Shown here: positions 46,526-58,200 of the stretch, in pieces | How the letters are laid out: each line of letters opens with the position of its first letter | How positions within the stretch are numbered: the first letter of the stretch is position 1 | Assembly (NCBI GenBank): GCA_051294375.1 | Contig: CM119266.1 | Coordinates: 11,737,609-11,801,608 of the forward strand | Origin: Paraspadella gotoi | Taxonomy: Eukaryota; Chaetognatha | DNA: 64,000 bases | Direction: 5' to 3' | Position numbers and translations under genes: made by a program | Notes under the pieces: generated by a model | Seen by the model: the letters and a program-made list of their open reading frames with translations, nothing else | The model's database searches: none | What the model was told of the DNA's origin: nothing

Positions 46526-47127
46526 GCCTTTCTAGGATTTTTCGTGTGTGTGTTTGTTCATCTGCTCCAACTCTAAAAAAATTTTTGACCCTCAGTCCTG
46601 TGTTTTTCGATCCTGGGTCCCAGTTAAGTTAAGTCATCTCTGGTTCCCCCATCGTTTCTTTTTTTTTTCTTCTTCTTTTGTTTTTATATTTTTTTTTCCC
46701 TCCATCGATTCTCATTTTTTGACCGTCTTATTTTTTTCTAAATCGATTTTTGCTCATTTTTTTATTGATATTTTAAGACTTAAAAACAACAAAACGGACA
46801 ACATTAAAAAAATTATAAAATTTACTTTTTTTTCTTTTTCCCTCGTTGATGAATGTATTTCTGTCCAAAATTTTTCAATATAAAACCGAAACAATACTCA
46901 AGAAAAACAAACTTAAACGCGAAAATATGAATTGTACGTCAAAACCAAATACTTTGTACTTTAAAGAGCCAAACAAAAGATAAGAATAAACTGTATCTTT
47001 TTTTTTCTCTCTCTTTCTTTTTCTGAAAAATAAAATGAAGTTCGTTCGAATCAAAATTTCGAATTTAAATTTTTTTTCAAAAGACGCGTCCCGCTCGAAA
47101 TTAATCGTTTTTAAAAAAATATTTTGA

Positions 47128-47235
<108 letters not shown>

Positions 47236-47587
47236 CTATTTTTAAATAGATTTGACTTGACACTTGAATGACTCCCCCTTGATTGTCCCGACTTTCAAAT
47301 TGCCTCCAAATTCTTTCCTCAAAAAATCCTCGGGTTTTTCACCGAAATTTTTAAGCCGCGCGACAGAAAAAAAAAAAATAGAAAAAAAGGGTCATTTTTA
47401 ACAGCGCCCCTTTTTACACACGAAGGCGACGACATATTGTTTTTTTCTTTTTTTTTTTTTTTGGAAAAACGATTTTTTTTTCTTTCTCCGTCTCCTTACG
47501 TTTTAGAGGAGCGGTTTAATTTCGAAAGATGATTGGGCGAATTTACGACGCTTGGAGAGCCATTGGTGAAAAAGAGAATGAACCCAG

Positions 47588-47638
<51 letters not shown>

Positions 47639-47668
47639 TCTCTCTTCTCTCTCTCTCTCTCTCTCTCC
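47588..47668. repeat. CT microsatellite upstream of IP3 3-kinase
   Basis: CT repeats with TTC breaks, ending about 250 bp before the IP3 3-kinase start codon; it may lie in the promoter or 5' UTR. Confidence 0.9.
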
Positions 47669-47920
47669 GGGCGTCATTCTCGTTTTTTTTTTTTTTTTTT
47701 CCCACCGGTTTTTATATTTTTTTTTAATTTTTTTATTCGCATTTTATTTTCGCCCACGATTTAATTAACGAAGATCCGTAAAGTACTATCTATTAAAGGA
47801 CTTAATTAATCGAATCGATTCTTGAATTAAATTAAAGTTGTCGTGACATCGATTTTAATGAAGGTCGTTTGACTCAGGAACGTCTCGCTTCTTCGTCCAC
47901 AGACGTCTTGAGAAGCAACT

Positions 47921-49932
47921 ATGACGCAGTTGGCAGGTAACAGACAATAAACTTTTATAAATTAAAAACAAACAGGATAATGTAGTGACGTTATATCATT
48001 ATCCGTTGGATACGACCGTTCCTTCATTCAGCGACATAATAGCGCACTGGTCTTAACGCATAATCTCCGAACTCAATACTCCCGAGTTCTAACCCTGGTC
48101 GGAACGGTCCTTTCAAAAGGAGTGACGGGCCGGTTAAACCTCCGGTAGCAAGCCTACCGCCCGATCCGGAATTCCGGAAAGCAATGCTATTGACGGATAA
48201 ATCTTTCAGACCTTTTGGGCACACTAAGTGTGCCGGCGACCCGCTTTCCTCTCGGGCACTTCAATGTGTTTTTTTTATTTAAATTACTGGAAGATTGATG
48301 TACAGTATTTGCTTCACACGGAAAGTTTTCTGCCCTAGAATTCGGAATGTCAATTTTCTTTAGTAAATTCGCAATACGTAAAACCGGAAAAACAGCTTCT
48401 ATTAATCTTAATAAATCTACGAAAAAGTCTAGACTGATGAATGACGCATTGACAATGTTAATATGATAGTACATTAGTACAATAGTACCTTTAAAAAATA
48501 TTAAAAAACAACTTTCTTAATTCCTTCGATTACACAACGACTCTTTAATTTCGCGCCATTCGCGCCGTCGAAATGTTTTCCCAATTTATTGTCTCGTTGG
48601 ACGAGTTCTGCTGCTGCACAAAAAAAAAAAAACAACAACCAGAACTAAAGATTGTCAATCTGATTGTATTTCGGGTTCGCAGGTCACAAAGGAGGCTTCA
48701 TCGAGGCCAAGGCCGGCTTCATGCTCAAGAAGCTCAAGGAGAAAGAGTCGCGCTGCCTCAAGCTTCTCATGAAGGACGAGTTGAAGTCGTTCGTACCAGA
48801 GTTTAGTGGAGTGGTGGTCAAAGATGGAGCCGAATACATCGAAATGAAAGTGAGTCGTTGTGCGTGAACGAATGAATAAATGAGTGAATGGTTGTATGAG
48901 TGAACGAACGATTAAATGAGTGAATGGTTGAATGACTAATTGGATTGACCGATTACGAATTGCATCAAAGCTCAATTTATAAATTAATGATTAAAAAAAT
49001 TAATGAATTAAATAACTTTCTGAAATCAAAATGCTTATTATAACACTCTTGAAATTATAATTCTTTAATTAGATAAATTTCACTCAAATGTTTATCATGA
49101 ATTATTTAATGCCCCATGCTTTAAGATTACCTTTTTCAACAGGCATAATTTAAGTACATCTTTACCAAGTTTGTTATAAAAAAAACATAATCATGTTATA
49201 AAAAAAAACCGTCTAGTATTATGCAAATCCCTTCACCAGGATCTCCTGATGGACTTCAATTCTCCCGCCATCATGGACGTCAAGATCGGAACTCGAACCT
49301 ACGTAGGCGACGACGACGACGACGACGACCCCAACGATAACGACGACGACGACCGGCCACGCCCCGACCTCTACGCCAAGATGGTGGCCATCGACCCCGC
49401 GGCCCCGACAGAGCAAGAGCGGCGCGACGGCTTCATCACCAAGTGGCGCTACATGGACTATCGCGACTCCATCTCTTCCACCAAGTCACTGGGATTCCGA
49501 CTTGAGGCCGTGCGGCTCGGCGGCGGCGCGGGAGGCGGCTGCGGCGCCGTCTCCAAAGACTTCAAGACGCTCAAAGAAGCCGACGACGTGGCGAAAGAGT
49601 TTCGTCGTTTCGCGGGAGGCGACGCCGCCATCCTACGGCGATATCTCGAGCGCCTCCTCCGCCTGCGGGAGACGTTGGAGATTTCCGAGTTTGTCCGGAG
49701 TCACGAGATGGTCGGGAGCAGCCTGCTGTTTGCCCACGACGCCGACGACAGATTCGGAGTTTGGATGATTGACTTCGCCAACACTGATCCTCTGCCGAAG
49801 GGCGTCATCGTCACACATCGGGCGCCAATCGTCCAGGGAAATCACGAAGACGGTTACCTCTTCGGCGTCGACAACATCTTGGAGATTTTTGAGCGGCTGA
49901 TGCTGGAAACAGAGGCGCCGTCGGGGTCTTGA
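47921..49932 (+). CDS. ITPK-like (IP3 3-kinase): Inositol-trisphosphate 3-kinase, 291 aa, 3 exons
   Basis: Phosphorylates Ins(1,4,5)P3 to Ins(1,3,4,5)P4 with ATP, ending the calcium-release signal. Exons 47921-47936, 48683-48849 and 49240-49932 join in phase. The 16-nt first exon gives MTQLAG, joining GHKGGFIEAKAG to match the QLAGH start of the vertebrate catalytic core. Family motifs: FVPEFSGVVVKDG, the IPK signature P70-x3-D74-x-K76-x-G78 (PAIMDVKIGTRTY), ISSTKSLGFRLE typical of IP3 3-kinases, GSSLLF and WMIDFANT (the Asp-Phe metal motif). An Asp-rich insert (about aa 84-97) follows the signature. Vertebrate isoforms carry long N-terminal actin-binding and calmodulin parts; here the protein is almost only the core. 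An alternative upstream start exon would be missed. Confidence 0.93.
48030..48262 (+). mobile_element. tRNA-derived SINE in IP3 3-kinase intron 1
   Basis: Starts with a tRNA-like head: TAGCGCACTGG fits an A box and GAGTTCTAACCC a B box at about the normal distance. A GC-rich body and a short T run follow. It differs from the other SINE family in the window. Only one copy is seen here. Confidence 0.65.
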
Positions 49933-50089
49933 AGGACCGGAAAGCGGCGTCTTTTTGGCGTCGGCGTCGTCGCCTCAAACCGGTTTCCTTTTTTTCGATT
50001 AATTGCGTCCGTACCATTTACGTTTTCTCCGTCATTTGCACGTGTGCTCCAGTTAGTCCGATTAGATATTATTAGGTAAAGGAATGTGT

Positions 50090-50095
50090 AATAAA
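50090..50095 (+). terminator. Possible poly(A) signal of IP3 3-kinase
   Basis: AATAAA 158 bp past the stop codon. Confidence 0.5.
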
Positions 50096-51040
50096 TAACA
50101 TAATTCTGATAAAATACGATGAGACTCCTAGTCACAAATAATCACTTGTTCGAAAGTTTTTCGATAGCCGGTCAGCTATGATAAAGTAGTTGTCATGAAA
50201 ATGCCTCTTGTCTTTTATCTTTTTATCTAAACGTTAGCATTGTTTATCATTTTTTCATGTATTTATGTTTGTTTCTATCGCCAATTAAAAAAATTGTCAT
50301 GACTTTGTACAAACGGTTATTCTTTTTCGACTAACAAAAAATTTTGTACATTATAAATTTTCTATTTCTGAAATGAAAGAGAAATCAATAAACGAAAAAA
50401 AGAGATCTCTAAAATGATTTGAACTTTCTATTATTTTTCTTCTTAGTTTATTTGAATATTTATAGTTTAATAAACCTGATTGTAAACGGTTCAAAATTCC
50501 CTGTTAGGGCAAACAAAGCAGATTCTATCTAGACCGAGAGAACTTAAATTTTGTCCTTTAAATGAGACAAAATTTTTGAAATAATTTTACCTTCACTATT
50601 ACATTTATCACGATTTAGTAGTGATTCTATTTTTTCGCTTTGTTCCACCTGTCCACAGTAACGTTGTCCTAGTTTTAGTTTTTGGTATTTCGATTTTTTA
50701 GTTTAAGAACTAAGTCTACGCCGTAGAATACCCTATTTTTATTCATAAGTTCATTACCATTTTTAGCATGCTGTTCGTTTCAAGTGAAATATAATTTTTA
50801 AAATGTGACCTATAGTTTTATTTATTCCGAAATTATCAAAAGTAGTTATAATGTTCTAATAAGTTAAAAATAATTATGATCAGTTAATCGTATAAGTATA
50901 ATTCATATCGATTTTAAAAAATACGAACACGGAACAGAATTTTTTTATTTTAAATTGACTACTTACGATAGTGATATCAACTATGATCATTAATCAAATC
51001 CGAAAATGAACGCCGACAAACAAAATTTCCCTCCTTCTCG

Positions 51041-51100
<60 letters not shown>

Positions 51101-51121
51101 CTCTCTTCTCTCTCTCTCTCT
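51041..51121. repeat. CT microsatellite
   Basis: CT repeats ending 16 bp past the GABA transaminase stop codon, in its 3' UTR. Confidence 0.95.
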
Positions 51122-51136
51122 CGCATCCTTAAACCT

Positions 51137-52950
51137 TCAACTTCTTGACACCTCTTCGAACTTCTCCAAGAATATCTCGGCGTGATGCGGCTGAAAGACG
51201 AGTGCGGGCCGCATCCTGACGGACAAATCCCCGCATCCTCCGGTCTGGACGCCGTTGTTGCGCATCCAATGTACGAAGGCGTCGCGCGATTCGGTGGATG
51301 GAAGGTCGTAGGCGAGAAAGGTTCCCCGTCCTCGCAGGTTAAAGACCTTTTCCGGAAAGGTCTCAGCCACCCGCCCCATTCCTTCCTTCAACGCCGCTCC
51401 GGCCGCGTTCACGTTCTCCAGCAGATTTTTCTCCTCCATCACGCGCAGCACCTTCTCCAGCATCAGCAGCTTGGACGGCTCCCCGATCCAAGTGCTCATG
51501 ATCCGATAGGGCTCGGCTGGGCGGAGCTCGGCGTTGCAAAAGTATCCCCCGACAAGCATCTTCTTACTGAAGGAGACGACGTCCGGCGGGCTGGGTAGGT
51601 CCCAATGCTCGTGGCCCCAGAACTTGCCCGTGGGCCCGCCGCCGGTTTGGACCTCGTCCACGATGAAGTAGGCGGCGTGCTTCTTGGCGATCATTTGGAG
51701 GCCGCGGGCGAACTCTTTGCTGCAATGGTTGTCGCCGCCTTCGGCCTGAATTGGCTCGAGCACGACGATCGCGACGGGCGAGTTCTTCTGAGTGGCCCAT
51801 TCCTCCATGAGCTCCTCGACGCGAGAGAGGCAGTTCATGTCCTGTTGACGGTTGTGGTCCTCGTTGGCCTCGAGCGGGTACTTGTACCTGGGGAAGGGCG
51901 CCATTGGCCAATCGAATTGGGGCACGTCGGCCTTGTGAATGGCCTGCGGAAAAGGTGGATGGGTTTGGCGGGAAACTTTTGTACAACAGTTTTCCTTTTT
52001 CCTTGTTATTTCCTTGAAATTTTTTTCTGTTTTTCCGTCGGACGGTTTTTTCTATCGTTCTTTTCCGTCACTTTATAACTTTATACTATATTGTCTGGAT
52101 TTGAAGGTGTTAATTTTTTTGTAACTTCCAGCATATATAAATATATATATATCAATTTTTTTACTCATACGTTTGATGGTATTTTTCTTTTAAAATATAA
52201 AAGTTAATATAATTATGTTAATGATTCTCTTTATATATAACTCTTCACCTTTGACCTCGACGCGGACAAAGTCCCCATCGTCCGCCCATGAAATCCTCCG
52301 CTAAAGCTTAGCACGGAGAGACTCGGCGCCCCTGGCGCCTTGTTCAACATCACTGTGTCGAGCTCTTCTTGAGTGGGCGGCTTCCCTCCCCTCTTCTTGG
52401 TCCTGTAGGCGATGAAGCAAGCCTTGAAGGCGTTCTCGTTCGCCGTGGAACCGCAGGTCATCGTCTGCACTTCGCTCAGTCCCGCTGGCGCCACCTTCAT
52501 CAGGGTCCGCCGCAGCAAATCTACCCAGTCGTGCGGCGGCAGCGGCCCCAGCGCCGGCCGGTTGGCGAAACTGGACACCGCCTCCGGCCGGGAGAAGACC
52601 TCAAGGATCTCCGGGTGATTGTAGCCCAAAGGCATGGAGGAAATTTGCTGGAATACGTCCAGCATGACGTTGCCGTCCGCGTCGACGAGGTAGTTGCCGA
52701 TGGATTTGCCGTAATCGCAGAAGAACTGCAGCACCGAGGTGTTGTGCATCGCCGTCAACTCCTTCTTCAGTTCGAGGCTACGAGGACCCGGATGCGGCGT
52801 CAACATACGGGGCCCGGAGGGTTCCCCGGGGACGAGCGGCTCTCTGGAAGATGACGCCGCCGTGGCGTTGGCGCGGAGCAACGCCGGTTTAGAGGAAGCG
52901 GCTCGCTTTAAGAGACGGCGAGATATGATGCCAAAAGAGGACATAGCCAT
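51137..52950 (-). CDS. ABAT: 4-aminobutyrate aminotransferase, mitochondrial, 502 aa, 2 exons
   Basis: Breaks down GABA: moves its amino group to 2-oxoglutarate, giving succinate semialdehyde and glutamate, with PLP, in the mitochondrial matrix. Exons 52950-52249 and 51943-51137 join in phase. The first 35 residues are Arg/Ser/Ala-rich without acids, as in mitochondrial targeting peptides. The rest follows the human enzyme closely: QQISSMPLGYNHPE, SFSGGFHGRTMGTLSASRSK, FDWPMAPFPRYKYPLE, VLEPIQAEGGDNH, FIVDEVQTGGG (PLP-ring Asp near 330), FSKKM (PLP lysine near 361), RGRGTFLAYD and GGCGDLSVRMRPALVF. The iron-sulfur motif reads MTCGSTANENA instead of the vertebrate CGSC pattern, so one cluster cysteine is missing. 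Length equals the family's 500 aa. Start at the first Met. Confidence 0.96.
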
Positions 52951-53389
52951 TTTTAAAAACAGTTTAAATAATTATAAAGATAGATTAAATATTAGTAATA
53001 ACGTCGGAGCTTTATTGAGAGAGAGAGAGAGACAGCGAGACGCGAGGAAAAAAAATGTCAAAAGGCGAATGAATTATAAAAAACGTTGAGAGATAAAAAC
53101 CTCTTCTCCTCTTATCTGTGAAATTTCGACTGGTTCGTTTGTGGAAAAGTACTGAAAATGAAAAAAACTAATCGTGCGCAATACTAAAAGGCGCAACATG
53201 TCTTTTCCTTTCCGGTAGTTACCTGTAGAGAATATTGACATTCTGACTTTTGTTATAAGTTTTTTGAAAGAATTTCTCGTGTTGAATTTCGTCATTTAGG
53301 AGGTTCGGTAAAAAATCATATTTTTATCTAAAGGTATTTATTAGCAAATACCATTTCTGACGGACAGTACCGCCTATGGTTACATACCT

Positions 53390-53468
53390 ATGAAATTGGT
53401 ACAACCAGTATAAAAATTATCTATTCATTTAATAAATAAGCTATCTTGCCCCTGACTTTGGACAGGCT
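53390..53468. repeat. Short interspersed repeat, partner of 35388-35466
   Basis: Same 78-bp stretch with about 15 base differences; the match stops after ACAGGCT. Confidence 0.6.
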
Positions 53469-54404
53469 TTGGTGGTTTAAGGCCTCCAACACTCTTACAA
53501 GATAATGACATAGCAGGTCCCTGCAAGCTTTCAATCAAGACTCTCTCACAGCCTGGCTTCCCTATCGATGAAGTGGTATAATATTTCAAAGAATGTTTCA
53601 ATTGTATGAAAAGACCACTCCCATAAGTATTAGATCGGGGAATACTTATTGTACTCCGCACTAGCATCAAAATGGTAACAGGTATCATTTAGGATCTCCG
53701 AAACGAGCAAACGTAATCGTCGCGCGAATTCAGACGCTGAATAGTTAGATATATACGGAGATATTGAATAAACCCCCGACGTTCAAACTTCAAACCAAAA
53801 TTACAAATTGAAAAGAGAGAGGGAGAGAGAGAGAGTGAAGAGAAGACCGGAATTAACCGCCCCTCTGAGATAATCTCCAAGATCAGGGTTCACGAATCAA
53901 GGATCGGTGAATCAAGGATCTGTTTTGTTCCTCCTCCAAATTTTTAGCCCAGTTATAACCTCCGTTGCGAAACCTTTCACATTCGTCACGAGACGTAGAT
54001 GACGATGACGACGTAGATGACGAAGGACGACGTCCAACGTCCACGGTTCCTCATCTGTTCCGGTTCGCAGTTTACTAGAGAAGCTTTTGATGTCTGGCGG
54101 ACGAAAGCGGAGCACTAAACCCACGACCTTGGCCAGCGCTTAAATGTTGTGTCATATCCGAAGTTTTATGACCTCAATAAACAAGTTCCTGAACTCGTTA
54201 ATTTTTTTTCAACTTTTTCGAATGCGATTTCTTTGCGGAAATTTACATATTTTCGCGCTAATCCTTAGCAAGAGTACGTCGAGTCCCGCATGTAAAGTAT
54301 TTAAAGTATTTAAAGTTAAATCGCGTTATCGTTAAAGTTGGTTAAGATTGGTCCCGAAAATTTTTTTTCGGAACCACGATTTCAAGAATGTCATCGTGAA
54401 CTTG

Positions 54405-54462
54405 CACAATGTATATTTATTTGTGCGGATCCAAGAGGTGCAGAGGGGAAAAAAGTTTTGTT

Positions 54463-54497
<35 letters not shown>

Positions 54498-54627
54498 AGT
54501 CCTTGTGTTTACTTATTCACTCTTACTTACTTACGATTTTGTATAATGTATATTTATTTTGTGCGGATCCAAGAGGTGCAGCAGGGGCAAAACGTTGTGT
54601 GTGTGTGAGGAGAGAGAGAGAGAGAAT

Positions 54628-54674
<47 letters not shown>

Positions 54675-54708
54675 GAGGAGAGAGAGAGAGGAGAGAGAGA
54701 CGAGAGAG

Positions 54709-54743
<35 letters not shown>

Positions 54744-54775
54744 TGTGCTTGTGTTTACTTACTCACTCTTCAGTG
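54405..54775. repeat. Two-unit tandem duplication ending in GA tracts
   Basis: Both units read ATGTATATTTATTT, GTGCGGATCCAAGAGGTGCAG, a GA tract, then CTTGTGTTTACTTA and CACTCTT. The second GA tract (54608-54743) is much longer than the first (54465-54496). Confidence 0.8.
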
Positions 54776-55249
54776 GAAACAGAAAACGGATAAATCGTTT
54801 TGTAAAAATTCGAATGATTAAATTCGCAACGAACTAGTAGTTTCGCGCTTTTTCAATTTAACAAACATTGTGAATGCTTTCTTTCGTTTAAGACTTACAA
54901 GCAAGTCGAAACATGTGCGTTATTAATTGTTTCTATTAAAAATCATTGTTTGTAAACAAAATACTTATTTTCTTCTCTCAAACAAATTTAACAAAGGAAT
55001 TCTCTTTCTTTCCTTTAGAAAAACTTTTGATGAAAATTTCGTCAAAAGTTAATTCTCATGGATTTTTTGGGGATCATTTTCATATTACACACACAATTCA
55101 TAATGCAAGTTTATTAGCATCTTAATAAATTTATACTATGTACATGACATTTTATAAAATAATTTTATCTCTATTATTTCCCTTTCATTCCTGCCGATTA
55201 TTTGAAAAATCGTTTTGATTCCAGCTCAGTTTTTCGTCGAAAAAATAAA

Positions 55250-58200
55250 ATGGCGCCGCTCGACGTTAAGACGAGTCTGACCTACAACGTGGACGACGGC
55301 GTCCCGAGATTTCAACACGCGAAGAAGATGGACAGAAAAGAGGAGGAATTAAGCAGTGAGTCTAAAAGGATGATGATTATGATTAAAGATTCGTTATTGA
55401 ATATTGATAGATTGATCGATCGATGATGTTAAGCCAAATATCGAGATCTTTATCTCCCCTCACATCCTCGCCAGGCGGAACCAAAAAGGTGAAGGAGGTG
55501 GTGATTCGCGACGCCCGCGACGCCGATCTGGACTTCGACCTCGCCGGGTTCCAACTGGTCCACCACCCGCTTCCGATGAAGACCGAGGACTTTTATGATA
55601 ACGAGAAGGTTCGAACCTACCAATTTCTGTTTCTAACGTAAACTTTTAACTGAATTTTATGTTTTAAACCAGTTTTTCAGCTAATCCCATTAAGCATCCC
55701 ATTACGATGTATGAAGTAGAGTCGATTCGAGTGCACTAATAGAGAATCGATTAGTTTGTGATTCTGCAAAGACGGAATTTCAATTATTTTTCGTTGTCAT
55801 GAGGTTCACCAAATTATTTTGTAATTATAGCTTCAACCCTCGAGAGTTAGGCGTTCCGATAACCGTTAATTTTGAGAAATTCGCTTAACCGTTTAAAACT
55901 AATATTTTTTAACGGTTAACCGTTAAAATCGGTTAATTTTATAATTTAACTTTAAAATATTATTATTTTAAATCAAATAAAGTATTTAATGGTATTTTAT
56001 CTTTAACTCTTGCTCCTGAATCTTTTTTATCTTCTATTTCAGATAGATAGATTTTAGTTAGTAAATGAAAAATTGGTTTAGCAAACTATTTAACATCTAC
56101 CTATGATAATTAGCTAATTCAGATAATGGCATCGTATAAATCTTACTTTACAAAAAACTTTTTCTTTTGCGCTCATAGCATAATTATAAATATATAACAA
56201 AGGACAAAGAAAGAAAAAAATCACAATGTATATTCTAAATTCTATGTTTTGTTTTTTTTTTCTCTTTTTCTCTTTTTTCGTATAGTCTCTTCATTATTGT
56301 TTCTAGTTGTTAGTTTCTTGAACACTTGTTTTTTCTTGTTTTATTTTTCATAACCCATAACCAATTAAATTATAAATTGATGATATTAATTTTTTGATGA
56401 ATGTTTGATGTGATAGATTGATCCAAAGATTTATTTTTTATTTAAATTTTTTTTAGTTTTATTAAAAAATATATCATGATTGAGAAAGTTTGTTAGCCTT
56501 AATGTCTTTTTAATTAGGTTTGCCTTCTATTATTAAAAAAATAGCAAATATATTATTTATATAAGAGAAAATGTATGCAAAACTTATTGCATGTGCATAT
56601 ATTTTTTTTTATATATTATATTGTCAATATATTCCTTGATGTAAATGCATAAAAATTTAATTGAAAGGAGAAAAAGAAACGAAAAAAAAATTGGGATGAA
56701 AATAAGTAAGAGAAAAAGAAAAAAACCACTGGAAGGAAGAAAAAAATAAAAAAGGGTAAAGAAAAGGGGAAAAAATGAGAGAAAAGAAAGGGGAAAAAGG
56801 AGGGGAAAAAGGAGGAAAAGAGAAGAGAAAAAAAAGAAAGGTACTGAATGAGGAGATTAAGTATAGAAAAAAGATTAAAGCGTTTGAAAAAATAACAAAG
56901 GAAAAAATAGGTAAAATGAAAAAGAGAGAGAGAGGTGAAAAAATATGGCGAGAAAAGAGAAAGAGAATAAGAGACGACAAGAAAAAAATACTTTTCTTTT
57001 AAAAAATAAAAGATTTATACCAAAAAATAAAAAAAATCATATAAAATTACACGAAATTTTAACAGTTAAAATAAATATTAACGAGTGAGGTTAAAATATT
57101 TTTAACCGTTTATTAACCGTTAACTGTTATAACGGTTATCGTAACCCTACTCGAAGCTTCGCAATCGTCACGTAATTGCATTTTTTTCTCTCAAATTCGA
57201 ATCAAATCAATCGTCATGAGCTTTTGATTGTCCATCTACGATTTAAAAAAAAAATTACTACGCTCGCCAACTAACTTGTTTCTTCGTCAAAACATAAATT
57301 ATCAACATGACTGCAATATGCAAATGACTTTTTTCTAACTTGAAAAAAAAATTGACAGATATGTGTTCAGTTTCAGTTTCATAACTTTTTATACGTATTC
57401 ACAAGTCTCAAAGCAATGAAGTTTATTCCCAAGTCTATTTAAGTATGGAAATTGGTCAAATATATCCATCGGGAACCAAGAAATAGTATCAAAAAATGTT
57501 TTCTATTTTTAGGTGCGGAAGGTGTATTACCCTCAAATTGCTGACATGATTAAAAGAGCCACTGGCGCCGAAAGGGTCGACATTTTTCATCATCAAGTGA
57601 GGAACGTTGCAAAAAAGACGGGGGGCAACGACGTCGGAGACAACACCAAGATTCAGGGTAAGTTATGACAAGGTGTAAAAGATGTACAATATTAAGGCTA
57701 AACTGTTTTTAATTAAAAAATAATCTTAGAAGTGTAAATTGATATCTACTAAGGCGCTGAACAAGTTCTGTAAATATAAATAATAATAGATTGTGGCGAA
57801 TCCTAAATTCACCTCCCGTATAGGTTGGTGAAACTCGGCTCGTCCCAGTGGCTTGGACAGCTAAGTACTCGTTCACCATCCGTGAGTTACGTCCTCTCAA
57901 GGTCACGCTGATTAAAGAGTGATGGTGTCTATTCCAACCCTGCCCTGAACTCAGAGCGCCAGGGCAGTCAGCGCCAGCAGTCGGGAGATTCCTCCCACCC
58001 CGGGCATCTTACATGTCTTCCCGTTACTATAAGATAAATAAAAAAAATAATCGTCTCTCCTTTAAATTTTAGTACAGTTTGCTAAAATAATGAGGTGTAT
58101 TTTTCTATTCCCTACTTCAGGTTACGCCCCCGTAATCCACACCGACACCAGCGAAGAGGCGGCCAACCGTGCCTTCGCCTTCATGGCCTCCAGTCTGCCG

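Larger units (their letters stand above)
49933..51136. other. Intergenic between convergent genes
   Basis: 3' regions of IP3 3-kinase (plus) and GABA transaminase (minus). AT-rich, with a CT microsatellite at 51041-51121. No gene is seen. Confidence 0.6.
52951..55249. other. Intergenic between divergent genes
   Basis: Promoter side of both GABA transaminase (minus) and the CmcJ-like gene (plus). It holds a short shared repeat (53390-53468), GA tracts and a two-unit tandem duplication (54405-54775). The open frame at 53425-53688 on the minus strand lies in repeat-like sequence and is not supported as a gene. Confidence 0.55.

Noticed and set aside
52369-52854. 161-aa plus-strand frame opposite GABA transaminase exon 1
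   Set aside because: It is a shadow of the GC-rich coding exon on the other strand.
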